A DNA stretch of 19,974 bases from NCBI GenBank assembly GCA_036401335.1, contig DASWVC010000050.1, positions 1 to 19,974 on the forward strand, given 5' to 3'. Source of the DNA: DASWVC01 sp036401335 (lineage in GTDB: Bacteria > Verrucomicrobiota > Verrucomicrobiia > Chthoniobacterales > JAFAMB01). Of this stretch, positions 1 through 5,862 are shown one piece after another. A program made the translations under genes and the position numbers. Position 1 is the first letter of the stretch; every line of letters starts with the position of its first letter. Below the pieces are notes generated by a model. The model was given only the letters and a program-made list of their open reading frames with translations, made no database searches and was not told where the DNA came from.

Positions 1-2
1 CT

Positions 3-68
3 TTCACCCAGGCCCGTGGTCGTTTTGGCCGTGCCGGCGTGGGCGGTGGTCCTACCCCGCCGCTTTGA
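3..68 (+). CDS. Possible C-terminal end of an upstream gene (partial)
   Basis: The window opens inside a frame that runs to a TGA at 66-68 and would encode a glycine-rich tail, FTQARGRFGRAGVGGG then PTPPL. The other two plus-strand frames are also open over this short stretch, ending at 81 and 99, so the choice rests only on the natural-looking composition and on the TGA leaving room for the ribosome binding site of the next gene. The product cannot be recognised from 21 residues. Confidence 0.3.
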   Translation, partial: FTQARGRFGRAGVGGGPTPPL

Positions 69-96
69 AAGGAACCTTTAATTCCAAGGAGAGAGA

Positions 97-1626
97 TTGA
101 AAAATACATTCGTCACCCGCAAAGCAGTTGCCCTTACCTCCGGCTTGGCCCTTTTGGCGGCCGGGTCGGCCTTCGCGACCGATCAAGCCCTGCTCGACGC
201 CTTAGTGCGCAAAGGCATCCTGACCGACAAGGAAGCCGGGGCGATCGAACAGGAGGTCTCCAAGGAGGCCAACGCTCCCGCCGTCACCACCAGCGAAAGC
301 AAAATCAAGATTGGCGACTGGGTTCAAGAGCTCAAAATCTACGGCGACATCCGAATGCGTTACCAATACGACGATTCTGAACCCCAGATCGGGCCGGCCC
401 CACGCCAAACCAATTTCGCCGACGTGAGCCAGCGCAGCCGCTGGCGGTTTCGCCTGCGCTTGAATGCCGATTTCAAGCTCAACGACAACTTTTTTGGCGG
501 CTTCGGCCTGCAGACGAACAATGCCGCCGATTCCGCCAACCAAACGTTCACCCAGGGCTTTGACAACTACGGGATTTACATCAACAAGGCTTTCCTCGGG
601 TACACTCCGACGGACGGCCTGACCTTCATCGTCGGCAAACAGGCCAACCCGTTTTACACCACCGACCTGTTCTGGGATCCGGACATTTTCCCGCAGGGCC
701 TGGTGGAACGCGTTGACTTTCACAAACTCTTCAACCTGAGCTTTGGCGAAGCCGGTCCCAGCCCCGACGGCAAGGCACCAGTGGCGCCGGCCCCGGAGAA
801 ACCGCGCAGCTCCCTGGAGGTCTCGCTCGTGGCCGGCCAGTTCATCTTCTACGACAACAACGAGTCCAACGCCGTGACCACGAAGACCGGGCGCATCAAC
901 CAGGATGCCTACGAGTTTGAGACGCAGTTGTTGACGCGGCTGAACCTCGGCAAGAACCTCACCCTCACGTGGGCGCCGGGCGTGTTCATCACCAACGACG
1001 CCGAAGTCGGGTCGGCCGGCAACCCCTCCCAGGCGCTGCTGAACGAACATGCCTTCAACGGCAACCAGAAGGACGAGTTGATCCTGCTGGGCCCCGGGGA
1101 CATCACGCTGAGAATGGGGAAACTGCCCATCAAGCTCTACTGGGACCTCGCCTACAACACCCGGGGGGTGGACCGCTGGAACAACGAATACGGCCCGATT
1201 TTTTCGGCGGTAACCTACAATGCGGCGCGCACGGCGGTGAACGGCTACCTGCCGAGCAGCCGGATCTCGCCGTCGTTTTCAGATAACTTCGCCTGGCTGG
1301 TCGGCCTTCAGATCGGCCAGAACAAGAAGAAGGGGGATTTCTCGATCTACGGGAACTTTCGCCAGGTCGGCCTGAGTTCGATTGACCCGAACCTCAACGA
1401 CTCCGATTTCGCGCTCAGCAACCTCAACGTGCAAGGCTTTAAAGTAGGGCTTGCCTACAACCTGACCGATTTCGCGGTGTTCGCCGTCACCGGCTACATG
1501 AGCTGGAACCTGACCCCGAACCTTTACGGCGGGGCAGCCAACAGCTTCGCCAACCCGACCGGCACCGGCATTGCGCGCGACAACGCGACCAACGTCCTGC
1601 AGGTGGACCTCAACCTGCAGTTCTGA
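97..1626 (+). CDS. Outer-membrane porin (putative porin family), likely phosphate-associated
   Basis: This 509-residue protein is predicted to form a beta-barrel channel in the outer membrane. It starts at a TTG placed 5 bases after a strong AAGGAG (86-91). A signal peptide is clear: a basic start, the hydrophobic run LTSGLALLAAGSAFA, and probable cleavage before TDQ near residue 28. A short helical segment (ALLDALVRKGILTDKEA) follows, a feature I associate with verrucomicrobial porins. The rest is rich in alternating aromatic and polar strands (FGLQTNN, WDLAYNT, YGNFRQVGL), and the protein ends in VDLNLQF, the terminal phenylalanine typical of barrel proteins. The pstB gene downstream suggests a role in phosphate or phosphate-ester uptake, but that is inference from context; no substrate can be read from the sequence. 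A strong hairpin after the stop separates it from pstB. Confidence 0.88.
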   Translation: MKNTFVTRKAVALTSGLALLAAGSAFATDQALLDALVRKGILTDKEAGAIEQEVSKEANAPAVTTSESKIKIGDWVQELKIYGDIRMRYQYDDSEPQIGPAPRQTNFADVSQRSRWRFRLRLNADFKLNDNFFGGFGLQTNNAADSANQTFTQGFDNYGIYINKAFLGYTPTDGLTFIVGKQANPFYTTDLFWDPDIFPQGLVERVDFHKLFNLSFGEAGPSPDGKAPVAPAPEKPRSSLEVSLVAGQFIFYDNNESNAVTTKTGRINQDAYEFETQLLTRLNLGKNLTLTWAPGVFITNDAEVGSAGNPSQALLNEHAFNGNQKDELILLGPGDITLRMGKLPIKLYWDLAYNTRGVDRWNNEYGPIFSAVTYNAARTAVNGYLPSSRISPSFSDNFAWLVGLQIGQNKKKGDFSIYGNFRQVGLSSIDPNLNDSDFALSNLNVQGFKVGLAYNLTDFAVFAVTGYMSWNLTPNLYGGAANSFANPTGTGIARDNATNVLQVDLNLQF

Positions 1627-1631
1627 GGCGT

Positions 1632-1665
1632 CCGTGGGCCGGCAAAACTTGCTGCCGGCCCACGG
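1632..1665 (+). terminator. Strong hairpin after the porin gene
   Basis: A perfect 13-bp stem (CCGTGGGCCGGCA pairing with TGCCGGCCCACGG) encloses an 8-base loop just after the porin stop. The following CCCTTTGCCCC is only weakly T-rich. It may be a terminator or an mRNA-stabilising hairpin that lowers expression of pstB relative to the porin. Confidence 0.55.
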
Positions 1666-1703
1666 CCCTTTGCCCCGCAGCTTAACAGACACGGGCCGCT
1701 GCT

Positions 1704-2558
1704 ATGAATGAGACGGAAGCCGCTCAGAAAACAAGGGTCTCGGCGATGACCACGCAGACGCGCCCACGCGTTCAAGGCAGCGTTTCGGCAACGGCGGTGG
1801 ACGAAATCCTCATCGACATTGACCAGGTTGATTTCCAGTACGGGACTTCCAAAGCCCTGCATGGCGTCACCCTCCGAATCCCGGCCAGAAAGGTGACGGC
1901 CTTCATCGGCCCGTCTGGCTGCGGCAAGTCCACGTTGCTCCGGTGCCTTAACCGGATGAACGACTTGATCGACGGTGCCCGTGTCACCGCGGGAACCATC
2001 AAGGTTAGCGGCGTCGATATTCATGCGCCGAATGTGGACGTTATCGAACTGCGCAAGCGGGTGGGCATGGTGTTCCAAAAATCCAACCCGTTCCCGAAAT
2101 CCATTTACGAAAACATTGCCTACGGCTTGCGGATTGCAGGGGTCCGGGACAAGCAGGTGATCGACGAGACCGTGGAAGCCAGCCTGCGGGGTGCGGCCAT
2201 CTGGGACGAAGCCAAAGACCGGCTGCACGAGAGCGCGCTGGGCCTTTCCGGGGGCCAGCAACAGCGCCTGTGCATCGCGCGAACGATAGCCGTGAAACCG
2301 GACGTCATCCTGATGGACGAGCCGTGTTCGGCCCTTGACCCGATCGCGACCGCGAAGGTGGAAGAGTTGATCGCCACGCTCACCGACCGTTTCACGATCG
2401 TGATCGTGACCCACAACATGCAGCAGGCAGCCCGGTGCTCGGAGGTAACCGCGCTCTTTTACCTCGGCCGGTTGATCGAGTTCGACCGGACTGACAAAAT
2501 TTTCAGCAACCCCTCCCAGAAACAGACCGAAGACTACATCTCCGGACGCTTTGGCTAG
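1704..2558 (+). CDS. pstB: Phosphate ABC transporter ATP-binding protein PstB
   Basis: PstB is the cytoplasmic ATPase of the high-affinity phosphate importer PstSCAB. All nucleotide-binding motifs are intact: Walker A GPSGCGKST (residues 69-77), Q-loop Gln125, signature LSGGQQQR (181-188), Walker B VILMDEP (201-207), D-loop SALD, and the switch histidine in THNMQ (His237). The C-terminus DYISGRFG is diagnostic of PstB. The length of 284 is slightly above the usual 250-270 because of a poorly conserved N-terminal tail. A start at the ATG at 1746, giving MTTQTRPRVQ, is equally possible; neither start has a good ribosome binding site. The pstS, pstC and pstA genes do not flank it here, so the permease must be encoded elsewhere or beyond the window. 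Family identity is certain. Confidence 0.97.
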   Translation: MNETEAAQKTRVSAMTTQTRPRVQGSVSATAVDEILIDIDQVDFQYGTSKALHGVTLRIPARKVTAFIGPSGCGKSTLLRCLNRMNDLIDGARVTAGTIKVSGVDIHAPNVDVIELRKRVGMVFQKSNPFPKSIYENIAYGLRIAGVRDKQVIDETVEASLRGAAIWDEAKDRLHESALGLSGGQQQRLCIARTIAVKPDVILMDEPCSALDPIATAKVEELIATLTDRFTIVIVTHNMQQAARCSEVTALFYLGRLIEFDRTDKIFSNPSQKQTEDYISGRFG

Positions 2559-2587
2559 ACAAACCCGTCGACGCTAACCGCTTAAGT

Positions 2588-2627
2588 GGATGGCGCTCAG
2601 TCCCCGTGCTCGGCGCCAAAGCCATCC
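2588..2627. terminator. Inverted repeat between convergent pstB and phoU-like genes
   Basis: GGATGGC (2588-2594) pairs with GCCATCC (2621-2627). A nested alternative pairs GGCGC (2592-2596) with GCGCC (2613-2617). It lies in the 79-base gap between two converging genes, where a bidirectional terminator is expected. There is no strong T-run, so the call is tentative. Confidence 0.35.
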
Positions 2628-2637
2628 GGAAAAGGCC

Positions 2638-3354
2638 TCAGGCAATTTCGAGCTTGTTGCCGGCGTGCCGAACGTCCCTGGCTTCCGCGACGTAGATGAC
2701 CTCTTCGGCAAGGGTTTCCAGTAAGTAGGCAACCGCCTCCAGCCCTTGGGCAATCGCCATCAATTGAACCAGAGCGCGCGCACCCTGCCGGTGTTCCGGA
2801 ATAAGATCGCTGAAACGATCGTCTGCCTCCCTCGCCTGCTGCGCCACTGGCTCCATCTGCGCCCGCACTTGTTCGGCGGTGACTCCGTCCAATTTGGAAA
2901 AGGCAGCCAATGCCAACTCAAGCGAGTTTTCCAGTACGTTGAACACCGGGTTTGCGGCCCCCGCTTCCTCCAGCGGCGGATCCTGGTTTAGCCTGCGGGC
3001 GCGCCGGGCGATCGACACTGCGAGATCCGACAGTTGCTCCAGCAAAGAGTTGACCTTGATCGTCGCCAATACCACCCGCAAATCCAAGGCCAACGGAGCA
3101 AAACGCATGAGAAGGTCGCTCCCGGCCTTATCGACCTGCTTTTCCAACAGGTCTACCTCCTCGTCGTCGGCAATGACGGCCGCGCAATAGTCGTCGTCGC
3201 GTTGCTCAAACCCGAGCCTCGCATTGTGGAAACTTCGCCGCACCAAACTCCCCATCAAAAGCAAGTCGGTGCGCATGGTTTCCAAGGCTTGATCAAACCC
3301 TGGCAACCGGTGCTTGCCGCCGCCCTCGGCCCTATTCTCGCTTTGCTCTACCAT
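2638..3354 (-). CDS. PhoU-like phosphate-signalling protein
   Basis: The 238-residue product is an all-helical PhoU-domain protein. PhoU proteins link the Pst transporter to the PhoR/PhoB two-component system and restrain phosphate uptake. The first half has the expected segment DDEEVDLLEKQVD (about 63-75) and the metal-site helix LLEQLSDLAVSIARRAR (about 104-120), with the ExxxD motif at Glu106-Asp110. The second repeat ends in LEAVAYLLETLAEEVIYVAE. There the usual ER-IGD/H pattern is replaced by EAVAY, so the second metal-binding motif appears degenerate. The helical tail EEVIYVAE is typical of PhoU. Unlike classical pst operons, the gene converges on pstB. It follows a small gene on the same strand by 22 bases and probably shares its transcript. 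Confidence 0.88.
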   Translation of the reverse strand: MVEQSENRAEGGGKHRLPGFDQALETMRTDLLLMGSLVRRSFHNARLGFEQRDDDYCAAVIADDEEVDLLEKQVDKAGSDLLMRFAPLALDLRVVLATIKVNSLLEQLSDLAVSIARRARRLNQDPPLEEAGAANPVFNVLENSLELALAAFSKLDGVTAEQVRAQMEPVAQQAREADDRFSDLIPEHRQGARALVQLMAIAQGLEAVAYLLETLAEEVIYVAEARDVRHAGNKLEIA

Positions 3355-3376
3355 TTGAAAAAGTTCACTTCACCCG

Positions 3377-3691
3377 TCATGCGCGGCAGGCCGCCGGCGC
3401 GCTAGCTAAATCCAGAACGGCCTGACTGGATGGAATACCCTTGCCTTGCTCCTGCAGTTCGAGCGTCAGCGTTAGTTCCTCTCCTTCCGTCCAGCGGGGT
3501 TCATCAAAAAAAATCACTTCTAAAAACCTGCCCTCAAACCGGGCGCAACGAACCTCATGCGGAGGTTCGATTCGGATGGTTGACCGCGGGTGTTTTCGCC
3601 AAAATCCGGGTACGCGAAAGCGCACCCGCCACCCACACTGCGGGTCATCGTAGGCGATCGAGACGACGCGAGCATTCCGTTGCCATTCCAT
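3377..3691 (-). CDS. Small conserved-looking protein upstream of the PhoU-like gene
   Basis: I do not recognise this gene. The 104-residue product starts MEWQRNARVVSIAYDD; the frame also allows ATG at 3700 and TTG at 3730. It reads like a small beta-rich soluble domain: alternating hydrophobic strands (WRVRFRVPGF, RFLEVIFFDE, ELTLTLEL) separated by charged turns, with no signal peptide or membrane segment. It ends 22 bases before the PhoU-like start on the same strand, so the two probably form an operon and may share a phosphate-related role. That link is positional only. Confidence 0.55.
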   Translation of the reverse strand: MEWQRNARVVSIAYDDPQCGWRVRFRVPGFWRKHPRSTIRIEPPHEVRCARFEGRFLEVIFFDEPRWTEGEELTLTLELQEQGKGIPSSQAVLDLASAPAACRA

Positions 3692-3991
3692 CCCTAGCAT
3701 GGACGTCCCAAGGCAGCAAAAGTTCAGCAACCGTTCGGTGAAGATTTTGTCACAAACCGACGACCAATAACGCTCTCAGGTACCTAACCCAGGTAGCGAC
3801 GAATCCGTTCCATCCCCTGCCGTTGGCGTTCCCGCACCCTCTTTGCGCTCTTTTCCACGCTCATGCTCCGTTCACGCACACGCATGCACGTTACGGGGAT
3901 GTCACACGCGTAGCGTTGCGGTTTCGCGTCCGTTTTCGCATCGGTTATCCGTTCCGATCACGGAGGAGCGAAGCGGTTCGGAAACCGGACT

Positions 3992-4013
3992 GCCTGCCTT
4001 CAAGCCGGCAGGC
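3992..4013 (+). promoter_or_regulatory. Hairpin just upstream of the first phosphoesterase gene
   Basis: GCCTGCC (3992-3998) pairs perfectly with GGCAGGC (4007-4013) across an 8-base loop. The 3' arm contains GGCAGG, the only Shine-Dalgarno-like sequence for the possible ATG at 4022, so the hairpin could mask that site. If translation instead begins at 4049, the hairpin is simply in the leader. Confidence 0.3.
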
Positions 4014-4048
4014 GCCGGTTCATGATCGCGAGCGCCACGGAATTGCTT

Positions 4049-5518
4049 ATGAAATCTGCACCCTATTCCCACTTTGCCATGGTTCTGGCCGCAAGCTTGT
4101 CGGCAACGGGCCTCTATGGCCAGGAAGCGACCGCTTACCCCGTCAAACACCTGGTGGTGATCTTTCAGGAAAACGTTTCCTTTGACCACTACTTCGCAAC
4201 GTACCCCCATGCGGCCAACCTCCCGGGTGAACCGCCGTTTCACGCGCTCCCGGACACGCCTGCGGTGAACGGACTGAACGAGACGCTCTTGACCAAGAAT
4301 CCCAACGCCCTGCAGCCGCAACGGATTGACCGGGCGCACGTCGCCACCGCCGACCAGGACCATGACTACACGGCCGAGCAGCAGGCGTTTGACCATGGCC
4401 TCATGGATCAGTTTGTGCAGTTCACGGGCACTCCCGAGAAGGGCGGCCCAAGCCGGGTGTTGGACTACTTCGACGGCAATGTGGTGACCGCGTTGTGGAA
4501 CTACGCGCAGCATTTCGCCATGAGTGATAATTCCTTTGGCACGACCTTTGGGCCGTCCACCCCCGGGGCCCTCAACCTTGTCGCCGGCAACACGCACGGA
4601 GCCACCCCGGCCGAGGTGCCCGACGAGGTGACGCACGGCTCCGTCATCGCGGACCCGGATCCAACCGGGGATGAGGCGTCTTCCACCGACACCGTGCGCC
4701 TGAGCGGCCGCCATGTGGGTGACCTGCTTGACGCGCACGGGGTGACCTGGGGCTGGTTCCAGGGAGGGTTCGGCGATCCTTCGCAGCTCCACTTGGGCAG
4801 CAACGGGCAGCCGAAAAGCGACTACAGCGCTCACCACGAACCGTTCCAGTACTTTGCTCAGACCCTGAACGCGCAGCACCTGCCGCCCACCTCAGTGGCC
4901 ATGATCGGCCGCACCGACCGGGCAAAACACCAGTACGACCTCGAAGAGTTTTGGGAAGCACTTTGGAGCGGGAACCTGCCCGCCGTCTCGTTTCTGAAAG
5001 CGCCGGCTTACCGGGACGGCCACGCGGGGTACTCCGACCCGCTTGCCGAACAGACGTTCCTGGTGGAAACCCTCAACCGGCTGATGGAATCCAAGTACTG
5101 GCCGCGGTTGGCGGTCGTCATTTCCTACGACGATTCGGACGGGTGGTACGACCACGTGATGCCGCCGGTCGTCAACCAATCCCAGACCAAGTACGACGTG
5201 ATGACCGGAACGGGTGAGACCGGCAGCAACCCTCCCCTCGGCGGCTGGCAGGGCCGGGCCGGTTACGGGCCTCGGTTGCCATTGTTGGTGATCTCGCCTT
5301 ATGCGAAAGAAAACGCCGTTGACCACACCCTTACCGACCAGAGCTCCATCTTGCGGTTCATCGAAGATAACTGGAAGCTGGGACGCTTGGGCAACGGCTC
5401 GTTCGACGAATTGGCCGGTCCCTTGCTGAACCTGTTTGACTTCGAACACCCGCGCCCTGAACGCCGCTTGCTGCTGAACACGCAAACGGGTGAACCACTC
5501 GGGGCTTTGGTTTACTAA
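4049..5518 (+). CDS. Exported phosphoesterase, phospholipase C/acid phosphatase family (PF04185-like)
   Basis: This 489-residue enzyme belongs to the phosphoesterase family that includes bacterial phospholipase C and the acid phosphatase AcpA. These enzymes hydrolyse phosphate mono- or diesters outside the cytoplasm. The ATG at 4049 gives a good signal peptide (MKSAPYSHFAMVLAASLSAT, cut near GLYG/QEA); an in-frame ATG at 4022 would add nine residues. The mature protein opens with HLVVIFQENVSFDHYF, the family's Glu-Asn metal-binding motif (E41 N42). DNSFGTTFGPSTPGAL (about 159-174) carries the presumed threonine nucleophile. VVISYDDSDGWYDH (about 356-369) supplies metal-binding Asp and His residues, and PYAKENAVDHTLTDQSSILRF completes the core. 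All landmarks are present and the enzyme looks active. A terminator-like hairpin follows. Substrate cannot be predicted. Confidence 0.9.
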   Translation: MKSAPYSHFAMVLAASLSATGLYGQEATAYPVKHLVVIFQENVSFDHYFATYPHAANLPGEPPFHALPDTPAVNGLNETLLTKNPNALQPQRIDRAHVATADQDHDYTAEQQAFDHGLMDQFVQFTGTPEKGGPSRVLDYFDGNVVTALWNYAQHFAMSDNSFGTTFGPSTPGALNLVAGNTHGATPAEVPDEVTHGSVIADPDPTGDEASSTDTVRLSGRHVGDLLDAHGVTWGWFQGGFGDPSQLHLGSNGQPKSDYSAHHEPFQYFAQTLNAQHLPPTSVAMIGRTDRAKHQYDLEEFWEALWSGNLPAVSFLKAPAYRDGHAGYSDPLAEQTFLVETLNRLMESKYWPRLAVVISYDDSDGWYDHVMPPVVNQSQTKYDVMTGTGETGSNPPLGGWQGRAGYGPRLPLLVISPYAKENAVDHTLTDQSSILRFIEDNWKLGRLGNGSFDELAGPLLNLFDFEHPRPERRLLLNTQTGEPLGALVY

Positions 5519-5539
5519 GGAGCGTGCGCGCTTGCCGAC

Positions 5540-5568
5540 GAGCCCGGAGGGGGCTGCCTTCCGGGCTC
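5540..5568 (+). terminator. Intrinsic terminator after the first phosphoesterase
   Basis: An 11-bp stem with one mismatch (GAGCCCGGAGG against CTTCCGGGCTC) is followed by ATTCCTTTTC. The position, 21 bases after the stop, and the T-rich tail fit Rho-independent termination. Confidence 0.65.
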
Positions 5569-5862
5569 ATTCCTTTTCGGCAGCTGTGTACGTCAGGTTC
5601 CGCAAAGAGGCGGGGTGGCCGGCGTAAGGCTGGCGGACCCACGCCGTTTTGCCTCCCGCGGCCAAAAGGGTGGGTTTCCGTCACCAAGGCCTTAAACCCT
5701 CCCGGGGTGTGGCTAAAACGTAACAAAACGCTGCACGACGCCCGGCGCGAGGCTCGCTAGGCTCCCTCCAGCCCGTTTTCCGAGGTTTTGCCTGGGGCCC
5801 TGCGGCCCCGTTTTTCCCTAGTACTCGGGCCAGAAACGGGGATTTCACGCCGGAACACCACG
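5569..5862. other. Intergenic region upstream of the propeller-phosphoesterase gene
   Basis: No gene is supported here. An inverted repeat with one mismatch pairs GGGTGGGTTT (5668-5677) with AAACCCTCCC (5694-5703). An AT-rich patch, CTAAAACGTAACAAAACG (5713-5730), follows about 135-150 bases before the start codon and is the best candidate for a promoter or activator site. No clear -35/-10 pair could be assigned. Confidence 0.4.

Noticed and set aside
1524..2414. Minus-strand frame of 296 codons spanning the porin end and pstB
   Set aside because: It crosses two real genes and the hairpin between them and lacks protein-like character.
3902..4879. Long minus-strand frame (325 codons) opposite the first phosphoesterase
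   Set aside because: It is antisense to a protein with intact catalytic motifs, and its translation is rich in Arg, Gly and Val with no domain features. Long antisense frames are common in GC-rich genes.
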